Shown: piece after piece, positions 1 to 12,966 of the stretch | Layout: every line of letters starts with the position of its first letter | Numbering within the stretch: the first letter of the stretch is position 1 | Source: Progne subis subis | Lineage: Eukaryota; Chordata; Aves; Passeriformes; Hirundinidae | Length of the DNA stretch: 64,000 nt | NCBI GenBank assembly: GCA_022316685.1 | Contig: JAKJHU010000039.1 | Coordinates: 7,001,808 to 7,065,807 of the forward strand | Reading direction: 5' to 3' | Notes under the pieces: generated by a model | Database searches by the model: none | What the model was told of the DNA's origin: nothing | Seen by the model: the letters and a program-made list of their open reading frames with translations, nothing else | Translations under genes and position numbers: made by a program

Positions 1-128
1 ACAGAAGCCAGGGTTCAGCTGCAGATCTGTTTTGATGAAATCTCAGCCTTCGTTCACAGGTGCCAGTTGCAGAAGGTGAAACAGGGCAAACCAAGAACAT
101 TGTTCTGGCAGTGGCAAAAGCAACAGGA
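1..128 (+). other. Short open stretch at window edge, unrecognised
   Basis: Frame 1 stays open from the first base to a TGA near 126-128, giving about 41 residues with no recognisable family. The composition is less AT-rich than the following kilobase, and a cttcgttcacag|gtgcc string near 60 could be an acceptor-like site by chance. It could be the end of an exon, of a repeat, or nothing. No function is assigned. Confidence 0.2.
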
Positions 129-1635
129 AGTATGTTCCTGAATTTTTTTTGTCTTTTCATAAACTTCATGAGTATACAATAAAAAATAATTATTAGAATG
201 TAGATTACTAAAATTAACATGAAATTTCAACATATCATCATTTTAATGCTTAAGACACTTCGAGATATATTTCATTAGTGTGTTTGCTGTCAAAGTAAGG
301 ATCAGTAAAGATAAATATTATTTATCACCATTAAAAAATAAAAAAATAATTTCAGTGTATATCATACTCTAAAAGAGCGACCTTAATATTTGTGTGAGGT
401 TATATAAGTTGGCTTGCAGTTGAAACTATATAGGTTTTTTTCCTAAGAAAATTTTTAAATTAAGAATTCCAGTTACATGCAAAAGATGGTTTCCCTCTGG
501 GCTTGTTTTAAAGACTCATGTAGTCTTTAAGACATAAAAGTCCTGGTACAGAATTGTCTTGAATGAAAAAAAAGTGCATATTATTGCATGAAATTTCAAA
601 GTACCATGAAAGTCTAAGACGAATCTAATTATTATTATCTGTTTATCACCTCAAACATGTTGTTGTAAATGTCATTACATCAGATGAGTTTGAAAACAGT
701 TTTCCATTTTGCGCTTTATTTGAAAAGGTGATTCATTGTGTAGAGCAGTTTAAGATGTCAGTCCCTGTGGAAAGAATTGAGTTGTACTGATGTGCTCATG
801 CGCATTCGTCCATCAAGGTATGTGATTAAAGAAGGGGTATTCTTCTGAAATATTGTTACACAATTGGCCTGACATACGAGTGTTTTCTTTATTGAAATAT
901 AATTTATCACAGTCAACTCTATCTAACTAAACATGTGTATGTTAAATGCAACATATGAAAAGCTGGTTATAATTATCCACAAAATCATATTTGTGAAAAA
1001 TTTTTATGCTGCAACACAATGGCTTGTCAATTAATTAAAATAATTTGGTTCTGACATCACATCTTCATTTTCAACAGTGGAATGATGAGTAAGGAAAAGA
1101 CATCCAGACATTTTCTCTGAATTTTGTATGTGCCTTGAGTCTATTGTTGGCTCATTTTTGATTGCCTCAGAGAAAGGCAGAATTTTTCCTTCTTGCTTTA
1201 GCCATTTTTGCATTGAATTTGGAAAATTTCCCCTGTCCTTTCAGCAGACAACATATTTCATCATGGAGAATTAGGTTTACTCTCCACTGTCATTCATTTA
1301 GACTAACCTCCTCTCCTGGCACAGCTTCAATTCTATATTTACATTCCTTTACAATCCCACTAAGCTATTTGACTCAATAATTTAATGACAAAATGAAATT
1401 CCATAGATTAATTCTATATCGTGAAGGAGTATAGTATCTTCTTCCACTATATCTGAATTAACTACCAGTCCATTTCCATGAGTGACTTGTTATTATGTGG
1501 CCAGAAGAAGACAGATTTGTCTTAACCAAATCATTCATTATTTTGAATGCTGTCAAGTCTATTATGTTACAAAATTCTATCCAATAATTATATATATATA
1601 CACTACACGGTAAACTCAACTTTCCTTCTCATTCT

Positions 1636-1752
1636 CCCTTCCCTTCCCTTCCCTTCCCTTCCCTTCCCTTCCCTTCCCTTCCCTTCCCTTCCCTTCCCTT
1701 CCCTTCCCTTCCCTTCCCTTCCCTTCCCTTCCCTTCCCTTCCCTTCCCTTCC
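1636..1752. repeat. Perfect (CCCTT)23 pentanucleotide array
   Basis: From 1636 to 1750 there are 23 uninterrupted copies of CCCTT, followed by a partial CC. The complementary strand is (AAGGG)n, a pure purine strand with regularly spaced GGG triplets, so it could form a triplex or a G-quadruplex. Because the unit is 5 bp, the array is open in many frames on both strands; the repetitive peptides that result (PSLPF-type and GREGK-type) are artefacts. Confidence 0.99.
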
Positions 1753-1935
1753 ACACAGGCAACATTTACATTTGCAGATGCAGTATGTGATATGACTGAG
1801 GACTAAGCTGCTGATACACCTGCTGCCTTTGTCTTCCATCTTACTGTGGCCATAAAGAGTGGTGGGTGGCATAGAAATATGTACTAACAAGTTACAATTT
1901 GACTTTTCTCACAGCTGACAATAATTACTGAGAAC

Positions 1936-1991
1936 ACATCCCTCCCCCTCCAAAGAAATCACACAGATACCCCTCCCCCTCCAAGAAGAAA
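1936..1991 (+). repeat. Imperfect tandem repeat around CCCTCCCCCTCC
   Basis: Two copies of an approximately 32-34 bp unit with the core ccctccccctccaa sit head to tail, at about 1938-1970 and 1971-1991, the second shortened. It is a small local duplication 200 bp from the CCCTT array. No gene is implied. Confidence 0.6.
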
Positions 1992-2350
1992 CCTCTTCTT
2001 CAACACCCTGTGTTTAATGCAATCAAATGTTAATTAACTGACAATGGTACACCTGATTGATATGCTTGGCATAACTGAACAGCAGATTCAGAAAAATGAG
2101 TATTCATGAATAGTATCACTTTACACTTTCCAATAACAAGTCTAGCAATAGAGATAAATCTCTTTCAAAACAGTGTATGCTTCTATTATTCTACAAATAT
2201 TTTAACCAGAGCTAGCTCCCATCAACCATCCTTGAAGCTCCAACTCCTCCTCTGCTTCTATCTTTCTTTTCTTTTATCAGCCAGCATGACGTTTGCCGAT
2301 TTGAATCCTTCCTTCAGCCTAGTTGGCACGGCTTCAGTATCATGTATCTC

Positions 2351-2504
2351 CAGTAATATTTGTACTCTAAAATTACTGAGTTATTCAATTCTAACTTCAC
2401 TTTTAACTTAGCTTATTCCCCAGCTCTCCAGAAACAAAATAATACTACTTGCTACTGCAAAGGAAATTCCATTTTTAAAGCACTGCAACACTTAGAATTC
2501 CTCC
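2351..2504 (+). repeat. Direct repeat copy 1 of a ~155 bp block
   Basis: This block aligns along its whole length with 3897-4054, beginning with the shared cagtaatatt and ending with cctcc. It includes a 25-base identical stretch around ggaaattccatttttaaag and an equally well-conserved taatactacttgcta. By eye about four bases in five agree, with a few short indels. Weak similarity may continue ~20 bp upstream (ttggcacggcttcag against ttgacaatacctctg). The family is not recognised. Confidence 0.85.
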
Positions 2505-3896
2505 TGACAGCCACTTTCTCTTCACTCCAAGCCACCACTGCTCTGGTGCCACTTGCCCACCTTTTAAAGCATTACCTTTAAATTGTCTACTACAAACATA
2601 AGTTTCAAGCCCTTCATTTAGTTCCTGAGTTGTGCAAGAAGAAAAGGTACAAGTGGAGAAATGTTCAGCTTGGAAGACCAAGGGATAAGATGCAGGAACA
2701 TATACAATGAGCAGCAGCAGGTATGAGAAATATTTATGTTGTCATTTAAGGCAAACTCCTTACAGAGGAATCTTTCTTTAGTAGCCGTATTAATAGTGGA
2801 AAATTGAGCTCTGTGTGCATGAAAAACTTTGTAAAGGCTTTGCCTCCACAAAATGTTCCCAAAAGCAGCACTGATCGGCTCACCTGACACAGGTGGCAAC
2901 CCAACAGAGCTATGATGTAGGGGATTTTTTTGATTCATGTGACCATTTCAACCATTGAAAAGATGTTTTCATAACCTTTTCAGCACTTTGAAAAGCCCTA
3001 CTTTGAAGTAAATAAAGCAAAAACTGTAGAGATTTGTCTAACATCTGCATGTCAGGATAAATAATGATGTATAGAAGTATAATAATGCTACTCAACCTGG
3101 AATATTCTTGATTAAACTACTGGCAGGGACTACTAGGATTTACAAAATGATTGCTTTTTTGTTTTCTTTTCCTTTTATATTTTTTTTCCCACCATTGTGT
3201 ATTATTTAAAATCTGCTTGCTAAAATTTCTTTTTCAAGCTTGTTAGAGGCAGATGTTTTGCAGCCCAAATTTGGTCCACTTCCTTATGAAAAAACAACAA
3301 AACCTACAGCCTCCAGAGTGAATTCTACATTCAGGTTTTTATTCAAGTGCTACAGAGCAGAAATTCAGGTATATATGCACCATAGCCTGTATGAGAAATT
3401 GACATACCACCTTGCCGAAGGGCATGTTATTTTCAGTACTACTTATCTCCCTATGAAAAAAAAAAAAGGAAAATATTTTGAATATATGGTTGATGGCCAC
3501 TAGCAGTTCTTCCGAAGTCTGATTTTTTTCATTCTGTAAATGAAGTGCATCAAGAATGGTTTATCTGTTTCCAGTATATTTTGCCAGTATATTGGCAAAT
3601 ATGTTTTCTTTTCCCTGTCACTCTCATGTTTGGAAAATTCTACAATTAGATCCTTGCTGCACTCAAAACATCCTCACACTAATTGCAGGAAAGAAAAATG
3701 TTTAATTTCATGTGTTTCAAAAATTATGTTCCCTTCCCCTTTCAGAATGTCAGAGATATGGGCTCAACATAAGACAGAGGTAAAACATATTTACTTATCT
3801 AACTTTTCATGCCATATTTAATTTAATTTTAATCATTGTATAATTCTGTAATTCTTTTAAATTTTAATAATTAGGTTGACAATACCTCTGATATCA

Positions 3897-4054
3897 CAGT
3901 AATATTAGTAATCTAAAATTACTGATTTATACAATTCCAGATTCAGTTTTAACTTATTTAGCTTATTTCTCCACTCACCAGAAATAAAGTAATACTACTT
4001 GCTAGTGCAAAGGAAATTCCATTTTTAAAGCATTGAAGCACTTAAAAATCCTCC
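3897..4054 (+). repeat. Direct repeat copy 2 of a ~155 bp block
   Basis: This is the second copy of the block at 2351-2504, in the same orientation and 1546 bp further on. The two copies could be paired LTR-like ends of a decayed element, two insertions of one unnamed interspersed repeat, or products of an old segmental duplication whose intervening DNA has diverged. They lack clear TG...CA ends, which argues against ordinary LTRs. Confidence 0.85.
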
Positions 4055-6037
4055 AGTATCCAGACTTAAGTGATGCCAAGTTCACTTATGGCATAGTCCT
4101 TAATGATATTTCTAGTATCAGAGATGAACATGTATTTACTGAGCAAACAGTGATCATACAAAAAATGTAAACTTTTCAGGTTGGTAGAAAAGGTATAAAA
4201 GACAGGGCAACTCTGAAAAATCAGACACGCAGCACTGAAGGCAATAGATCAGATGTCATTTGTTGGCCAAAACCCCTCTCAAAGTGATCCTATTATTAGG
4301 AATAAGCTTTTTATAACTTGTCAGTGAAGGAGATTGAGTTGGCTAAGAATTTGACATCCCTGTTAATCCTCTTGAGCCAAGTACAGTCTGGCCTAAACAT
4401 TAATAACCCTTTTTCTGTGCACAACAGCACAGAAAACTTTACAACATTGTTTCCAATATCTTCTGGCCAAATACAAAAAGACCAAAAAGACAAAAGCAGC
4501 CCTCTTAGCAGATACATGTTATTCAAAATATGTTATTTTCATCAACACAGGGGAATTGGAATGAAATGCTAAAATATGTGTTGGAAGGCTATGTCCCCTG
4601 TGCATCCTGTTACCAAGGAGGAAGGTTGAGATGCCATCTAAATGACAGCAACTCTTTATTTGAGTTTATTGCAAACAGAACAGGAACAATATGAGAATAT
4701 TTTCATGTGTTTGCATGCTGATGTGTACACATGTATACAGTGAACAGCACAAACAATTGTAAGAACATGGAGACGCCACCTGACTTTCTTACCGGTACAG
4801 TGGTACAGATGCCATGTTCCACTAAAAATCTTTTTACTTACCTTGGGAAAAATGCAAATCATGAAGTGAGAAAGACTGGGGACATGGCTCAGAAGGCTAT
4901 CCATATTAAAAACTAATGTGATTGAAAAAAAAGTTTTAAATTGTAGTCCCAGGCATGTATATTTAGCACTAGTGTTAGTGTGCACTCTCTTTGCTTAGAG
5001 CTGGAGAGCTCTGGCTCTCTGTGGGAGGAATGTGAAGTAGGCAGGAAAAGGAGATCCATGTGTCAGGGCCACTGCTGTCAAATGGCCTCCTCACACATTG
5101 CAAGTGTTGTTCAAGCATGAGCCAGGGAGTGTGTGGAATAAAAAGCAGCCTATGGAACTTTAGTAGGGAATAAATTCTGCAGAAAGCTTGCAGCATTCTA
5201 TGCCAGAAAAAAATTTCACCAGCAGGAAAGAGTTCTATACAGGACTCTCTGCATGGGCTGATTTTAGGGGTACTCTTGGTACATCAACATTAGTTTTACA
5301 CCGTACCAATATTCTCCTTTAGGAAATTGCAAGAAGTTGCAGCACAATATGGCCATAGGCATGACTTATGCTAAGAGAGGAAACAGTCCTGTGGAAAATA
5401 TATATATATCAGTGTTTCACTTAGAAATTTTATTGACAACAAAGTCTATCAAAAATCTTAAAAGGGTAAATTTTCTAGCCAAAAAAAGGTGTAGTTGATA
5501 ATGATGGGTCATGCGTCACAGTCATAAAAATGATGACTATCTCATGAGACCAAATAATATAGATCTGGGATTACTGGTCAAATTAAAATGTTCCAGTCTC
5601 TCAGAAAGGAACCACAGAAATTTGAATTGTGACCATATTATATTCCTGATATTGTATGATTAATATGTGGTTTATTGATTTGACAAGTAATGCTGTTTTC
5701 CCCCAGGAAAAAAAGTGAATTTGTGGCAAATGGCCTAATAGAATGGTACAAGTAATTGATGGAGTTCTGCACAGTCTGTTGAGTGAGATGACAGATCTGA
5801 AAAGCCTCTGAATTATTAGTTTGCCTGTAGTCACAGTGCAAGGTGTGACTATAGTCAAAGTAAGTTTTAAAAATATATAGTATAAACCAGAAAATACTAG
5901 GGAAAAAAGAAGAATAATTATTAACTCAATTTCTCTGTCAAGACCATTTAAAAATAATGGTTGAGATAACTCATAAATAAACATAATTGTCACTGCAAAA
6001 ATTTTACTAAAATAAGGAGTTATATTTTGAATTACTT

Positions 6038-6038
<1 letters not shown>

Positions 6039-6068
<30 letters not shown>
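6039..6068. repeat. (AT)n microsatellite
   Basis: An alternating AT run interrupted once by a G (tatgtatat) and followed by further TTTATA-rich sequence to about 6080. It lies in unique AT-rich DNA downstream of AKAP6. Confidence 0.95.
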
Positions 6069-9000
6069 TTATATTTATATGCACCTTAAAATATTTAAAA
6101 TATAGTAAGTGGTCTAGCTATATATTTATACATTTTAGGTAATTATAGGTTACCTTGTTAGACTTGTACATGATAAAAGATATGTAAGTGCAGAAATCTC
6201 TGCAGATTCAAAAGGTTCACATAATAAATACTTCTTATTTATTCTTAATGATAAGCATTGCTACTGCTGCCCTACACACCTCATAGATTGCCTAAGGCTA
6301 CATTTTGGAAATTTAAATTGAGAGACAAATAATTTGCCTCTTGTAGTAATAGGAAGCTGTTTAAAATTTGGAAAACATGAGATTGTTCTTAAAGACCTGT
6401 TCCTTCAGTGTTGCATGAATATATCTTCTGGTCAGTGTATTGATACACAATATATATTCTCTTTGCTTATAGCTAAGCTTGTCAAACTGATGTATTTAAC
6501 TGATGATTTTTTAAAGGAGGAATGTTGAAGCTTTTTATAAAAGCATTTATATAGTTGGAAATACAATGATTAAAGGTGGCATCAGAGGACATTACTTGTC
6601 TTTTAAATTTCCTGACATTCCTCCCCAATAGTGTTTTTAGGAGATGAGTGACATGTTTGTAGAATTAACTTATAAAGCTGACTGGTTGGCCTTTTTTGGC
6701 CACTCAATATAGTTAGCACAAGATAAAAACACTTAAAATATACAATCTAAGTCATCAAAACAACCAGCTGTTAGAGTCTACATAGAACTTATTCAATATG
6801 ATTATATAAATGAATGAAATTTTAAGAAATGGACAACAAACTGTTGCTGATAAACAATGAGAAGATCTAGTAAAATACTATATAAGATACTAATTATTTG
6901 TGTCTCCTTGTTTGGCCCGAAAGACCTACAGAATCTTTAATGACAAAGTCCTTTACCTCTGAGTTAGATAATACAAATCTTCACCAGTTAAGTAGTTGCA
7001 TATCCCTAGGGAATATTTGCAAAGCAAAGTATATTCTTTGGAATTTTGATAAACCATTCTGTGCTTGGAACGCAGGTAAAACAGATCACCAATTCTGCTT
7101 TTTTTTCCCCAATAAACTATGTTTATTATGCCAATTCTAATTACCATGCAATCTAATGGTTTTAAGGCTTATAATTTCCACATCACTGGACATCACAAAC
7201 ATGAAAGCATTTTATACTGTCATTATACATCAATGTTTGCAGTTGGTTATACATATATACAGAAATTATTCACACATTTTAACCTTGCGATATTTCCTCT
7301 TTCAAACCAACATAATTTTACTGTGAAAGCAGCTTTTAATAAATGGTATAAGAAATACAGCAAGGCACACATTTTTTAAAAACTTTTTTTCTCATTACCA
7401 CCTCAAGAAGCATAAAAACCCAAAATGTTATAATTAATTCAGTAGAATGTCAACAGTTTATAATATACAACACTATGTAGTTGTTTCTTGAAGTGTTGCA
7501 TAGATTAAATTTTTAAATTAAATAAATAAAATGCCATTTATTTAAATTGCTTAATTTTTAGATCTGTTGAATCAGGAGGACCAATTACTTCTTTTGCTGC
7601 AATCCAACAAAATAGTCACTTTGAAAACAAAATAGTTTCAATAAACTTATGCATTATCCAGATAAATATTAAATTTTATACATAAAATAGAAGAGTATTG
7701 ACAGATACAATTCTGAAAAGATGAACCAGACTGATGGTGAATTCTATAGAACTTTAAAGAACAGAACCAGTGGTAAGTAGTACAGGAGCATCCAATTTAG
7801 GAAGGGGAGGTCATTAGAGGTAGCTTGGGAGAGGAATCCATATGAAAGCAAATGGCCTTGCTACAAAACAAAATGATCACTGAAATAGGACTAGCATATG
7901 CAGCCTGACCACAAAGCCAACATGGACAAACCACATTTGGAAAAATAATTTGTCTTGGGAATCAGTTTAATGAAGGGCAGTGATACAATGGAATTGGAGG
8001 TCACCCCAGGGTTTACAGGATGAACCTGCACCTGAATTGCAGCCAAGTTTCTAAAAGGAAACAGAAAAGTAATAGTAGGTTACAGAAAATGAAGTTTTAT
8101 TAACAAAACATAGGTCTTCCAGAACAATAATAGCCATTAAATAGTCACATGCCAAAACCTTTAATGCAGAAGCATACAGTAGGCAAAAAAAAAAGACTTT
8201 TAACAGCCTGAGGTACAAGTTAGTGTAAAAAAAAAATGAATTGATGTAGAAAAGTCACTGATTTTCATAAAGACTTTGCTTCTAAAGGAACATGGGTATT
8301 CAACACATTGTACCTTTTCCCTGGATTTTGCCCTCATCTGTACCTGTGAACTTACCTTCAGCACACAGAAGTGCACCAAACAATGAAAAAATGGAAATTT
8401 TCAAAAGTCAAGCTATGAAAAGATCTATCCAACAACTACTTTACTTTAATATTTGTGCAAACATATATAGTGAGACTTCAATGGAGAAGAGAAGAAGATT
8501 GTCACAGAAGTGGTCTGTGAATAGAATTGCCGGCATCATCACTGCATTTTTAAATTGTAAATAACTATTTAGACACTTCTAGTACCAGCAATGAGTTAAA
8601 CTTGCCTGCTATAGATTTATCCAGCTCAGAGTTTAGGGTGAAACTATTCAGCAAAGAGCATGGGCTTATGATGAGAATTATGAAGAAATAACTGTCAGAA
8701 TACAGCTCAAAGATTAGTGCAAAGTGCATCTCATAGGCATTTCCTAGGAGGCACTCCAGACATGCATTATGTGCCTTCCAAGTTAAGCAGGAATATCTGG
8801 ATCTATCCAGTTACCATCTCCTTTGATCTTCTTTGCTGTTGGTGACCACATCCCTCCGCATTTATACAAGAAATACTCTTACTTGAAAATAGTGAAAAGC
8901 TCAACCATCTGTTTAGATATTAATGAAGAACTGATCTGAATAAAGCAGAAGATTGTATCAAAAGGTTTCTACAATTCTGGCATGAGTAAGAAAAGTCTCA

Positions 9001-10000
9001 TTGATAGATTATGTCAGGTTTTTAAAAATTATGTAATTCATAGATTTCAAGACAAGATGCTCTGTTTATTTAGCTTTTTTAAAGTCAGGTACTGTAAGGA
9101 GCTAAAAAGTCAGACTGCTTTAAACTCTATAAAGAAACTTTATATTATTTACTTCCCTATAAAAATCTCTAGGAAAAAAAAGTAAGCAAAGATTTAGATT
9201 ATTATTGTAGTTCCAGTCTCTAAAAGTAAATTATTATATACTAACTATTATGTAAACTTGGGGGTTTTCTCCTGTAGTAAATAAAAAACAGTCCTTTGCA
9301 TTTATGTACTAGCTTTTATCTGTGGATCTCAAACTACTTTTATGTAAATAAGCTATTCTTCATAAGTGCCATCAATCATTATTCTCATTATTTTGTTGCA
9401 AAAAAACTGAGACAAGGAAGGAAAAAGTCATACAAAATATCTATTGCTGAGCAGGAAATAACAGTCAGGCGCTTTGAGCACCAGTGCTGGATTTCTCCTG
9501 GTGATAGTAAGTGGCAGAATATTCTATCTAATATTGCAGCACAGTCAGATAAAATCAATTTAGTTTTCTTAAGTGCAAGTAAATTATTTTTCCTCTAAAT
9601 TAAGTTAAAACTTAAATTTAAAATACAGAAGCAAGGAAATAGCTTTTGGATCAACTTGTAAGGACTAAGAGATTACACACAGAATTCTAAGGCATCCTCT
9701 AGAAAAGACTTTGGATAGAACACATAAGTGTCCTGAATGTTTTGATCTCTATGCATACTGAATTTGCAAATAAAAGTTCCCATCCCATTGGTGAGTCATG
9801 GGTCACAGTGACTTGCAGAAGATCACATAATCTCATACAGATAGATCTTTCAAGGTGACCCCTAACTGAGAAATAAAATCAGCACAGCTTTATGGGCACC
9901 TCTGTTGAAGAACTCCATGTCAGCTCATATGAAAGACTAGTCAGTGCTGTCAGAGATATTTTTGAACCTGCCAATAGAATTGTTACAATTTTCCCACAAT

Positions 10001-10080
10001 GGTCTTTGGTTTTTTATGTTTTGGTTTGGTTTGGTTGGGGGGTTGTGTTTGTTTTGTTTGTTTGTTTGAGGGGTTTTTTG
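10001..10080. repeat. T/G-rich low-complexity tract
   Basis: A strand-asymmetric stretch made of ggttt, gtttt and gtttg units with a run of six G. It resembles the AACC/AAAC low-complexity sequence common in bird genomes, here in the complementary orientation. Open frames crossing it in both directions are composition artefacts. Confidence 0.85.
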
Positions 10081-11643
10081 TAGCATACTGTTAAACAACA
10101 GGATTGCAACATTTGACAAAAATATTTATTTGCTATTAATTTTATTCTCCTGTACAGCAAAGGTAAATGCTAAAATGGTACAAAATCAACCTAAATTTGA
10201 ACTCATGCCTTTTTCAGCTTTGAATTCTCAGTATGCTTTTAAGGTACACATATAGTATAGGTTTTTTTTCCCCAAGTATTGCCGCTACACATGGAATTAC
10301 ACATTTAAATGAGCTTACAGCACAGGTGCTTCAGGAAAAATAATGGTGTTTGCCATTTATCTTTCAAATTAAATAATGTGTTTTTAAATAGTAACTTTTT
10401 TCATAATACACTTATGGGAACAACATTTATCTGTCACATTTTAAAAGATGTATTAGTAATAAATGTAAATTACCTTTGGAAAATCAGTAATTAGCCTCAT
10501 CAAAAAATAAACAATCTGCCACCAAAAAGATAATCTTTAGCATAGTTAAGTATAATAACTGTTATTTGAATAAGTTAACAAATTAGGATAGATTGCTTCT
10601 GTAATTCATTCCCCATAGCATGAGAGATGAAGTTAAAGCATCAAGCTTGTGAATGGGGGAAGGGAGCTCAGACTTTAGTGAAACCAAACCTACCAGCTCA
10701 GATTTTCATTTTTGGTGTGTCAGAGATAAGCTATATGTATTCCAGAACTTTACTACTGGGAATAATACAGTACATAGTTTCCATGAAAGTAATGCTATAT
10801 GTACAAGTTAAGAGCCAGTGTATCTTCCAACATTTATAAAGTGGGGATGTAGTGTGAAGAGCTTTGTTCTCTTAAAATAATTTGTCAGCCCCTGGGCAAA
10901 AGTGGAAGCTATAACATAACCCTATTAAGTTGTTGTATCCTGATTCTGAATTATATTTTATTGCATTGTGGGGCATTTATTATTAAATCTATCCTCTATG
11001 TCCAATCTTAGACCTCACACAAGCTGCATATTTCCAGTCTTATGGAAAAAAAAAACCCGTCTGGCTACCATGCAAGTAACTATAAAGTTCTGAAGTGTGA
11101 GGTAAGTTTAAGCAGTATTTTGAGATCCTCAGAGCAAAAGTACTAATAAATTGAAAAGACATGTCATTATCTTAATCAGTGAAATAATGAGAACAAGGAT
11201 AAAATCACACTCACTACAGCAAATATTCTTCCTCAAAATAATATTATAAAAATGAGTGAAAAAATAAGAAAACTAGTAGAACAGTAACTTGGAAAGCTTA
11301 TGTTTACATCAGTTTCAGTTAACAATCTCAGACTTTTTGTCATCATCTCAATTTCCAAATAGAGACTTCTATATATACATAACCCATTTAATTTAATTCT
11401 AGAATACATAGAATCATCTGTGAGTTTATGTTTCATAGTTGATTTCAATTGCTTTTCCAGTTGTTTCAATGTGTCCAAGTATTAACCTAATTAGCAATCA
11501 GGAGGTCATGATAGCCTAATTCAAAGCCATTCCAGAAATATTCTCTTTGCTATGATGGTTCCAAGATAACACATTAGTCAAACAGAGATGTGTTGAGATA
11601 GCAGCAAGCTGTAGAGTATTGCTGTCACAACGTAAAGGCTTTG

Positions 11644-11644
<1 letters not shown>

Positions 11645-11675
<31 letters not shown>
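11645..11675. repeat. (TA)15 microsatellite
   Basis: Uninterrupted TA dinucleotide run of 31 bases, then tgtgaatgtg. Self-complementary, and likely variable in length between individuals. Confidence 0.97.
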
Positions 11676-11678
<3 letters not shown>

Positions 11679-11901
11679 AATGTGGGAATGCTGGGTAAAC
11701 CATCAATAAAAGGAAAGCCCAAAGCTTAGAAATATAACTTAACAAAATAAAAAATGAGGAAGTTAGATCTCTAAGAGCAGCAAAGAAATCTGTTCTGTGT
11801 AAATCAGATGAGATCCTCTGCTACAGCTACAGCTATAGTTTGCCATAGGAGAATACTATTGTTTTCCATGATGAGTAACAGCCTTTTCTCCTGGCAACAG
11901 C

Positions 11902-12135
11902 ATGGAATCATAGCATAACTTGAAAGAAAACTTGAACATCAACTGGTCCAACCTCTTGTTAAAAGGAAGGCTATTTTCAAAGGTATAAAAGATTATTCGG
12001 GGCTACATCCACTGGAATTTTGAAAATCTCCACAGGTGGAGATCTAGAACTCCTCAAGGAAACTTGTCCCATGTTTAGCCTTGTGTTTTATTGGAAATTC
12101 CCTTGCCACGTCTTCTAGCAAGCACTGGAATTTGG
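11902..12135 (-). mobile_element. Decayed CR1 LINE 3' fragment
   Basis: The stretch begins catggaatcatagcataac, a decayed form of the CR1 3' end read in reverse. It continues with aactggtccaacctcttg, ctacatccactggaattttgaa and ctccacaggtggagatct, which correspond to the usual body of truncated CR1 copies. Many substitutions show it is old. It lies about 0.9 kb past the AKAP6 stop. An AATAAA on the minus strand inside it (12092-12087) is more likely part of the repeat than the gene's poly(A) signal. Confidence 0.75.
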
Positions 12136-12348
12136 AAATGGATTGGCATTTGGAGTTGCTGTTCTGGCTATGGTCTCCTAGAGGAGTGTTTCCAAAGACT
12201 AGTGGCATTTGATAGAGCTGTGCTGGCTTTTAGGTCACCAAATTAGTGAGACTCAACAGCAGTGCTGCATGCTAGGAACTGATCCAAAAGTTGCTTTGTA
12301 GATCCACTTCTCTTAATTAAATGTGCAGTTATTGTTCAACCTTTATGT

Positions 12349-12395
12349 GAGGTCAGAAATTCCAGATCAGAAATTTCCAGGTCAGAAATTACAGA
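12349..12395 (+). repeat. Three-copy tandem repeat, ~15-16 bp unit
   Basis: Three head-to-tail copies: ggtcagaaattccag, atcagaaatttccag and gtcagaaattacag. The copies differ by one or two bases. The TTCNNGAA-like ttccag/gaaat spacing is reminiscent of STAT-type sites, but with no other evidence I treat it as a simple tandem duplication. Confidence 0.8.
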
Positions 12396-12846
12396 ACTTT
12401 TAAACATTGGTAGAGATCAGGACCTCCTTTTTGCCTTAGGTTCCATCATCTTAATCATGTTTCAAAATGCTTACCACAGAATAGAACCAAAGATTGCAGT
12501 ACTGCTGAGTTCAGCTTTATCAAGTGCTTTTGAACCCCCTCCTAAGACCAGCTGACTGCAGAGAAAAGCATCAATAAGCAGACATGGTTTCTGGTTCCCT
12601 CAACTGAGGAGGGAAAGGAGGCTGATATATTATGTTTGAAGAATTCCCAGGTTCTGCAAGATAGCAGACTTGTTCCAGAAGGGAGCAACTCCAGTCATTG
12701 CAAAGCCAAAGGGCAAAAAGCAATTAGTATTCATTGCATTTGTTGACTAGTGGCTTGTAAATGGGATTATAGAGTAATCAAAACAAATTATATAACACTA
12801 TCATGAAACAGAAGCCCTGGCTGACATTACATCTCCTTTCATTGTA

Positions 12847-12854
12847 CAAAAAAC

Positions 12855-12885
<31 letters not shown>

Positions 12886-12950
12886 CAAAAAAAAAAAAAA
12901 AAAAAAAAGTTTTAAAGAAAAAAAGTTAAAAAAAAAAAGTTTAAAAAAAA
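12847..12950. repeat. A-rich tract with AAAAC microsatellite and poly-A runs
   Basis: Five or more AAAAC-type units (about 12860-12889) pass into a pure A run of about 20 bases and then into two A8-A11 runs separated by gtttaaag or gttaa. On the AKAP6 strand this is a U-rich region starting about 20 nt after the candidate donor at 12973. It may be the decayed tail of a retroposed sequence or simple slippage; no attached element body is recognisable. Confidence 0.85.
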
Positions 12951-12966
12951 GTGCAACTTGTAGAGT

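Noticed and set aside
1547..1890. Open frames on both strands giving PSLPF-type and GREGK-type repetitive peptides
   Set aside because: They are translations of the (CCCTT)23 array; a 5 bp unit free of stops is open in every frame.
12087..12092. Minus-strand AATAAA about 0.9 kb after the AKAP6 stop as the gene's poly(A) signal
   Set aside because: It is inside a decayed CR1 copy, and a strong donor precedes it at 12973. Not supported as the transcript end.
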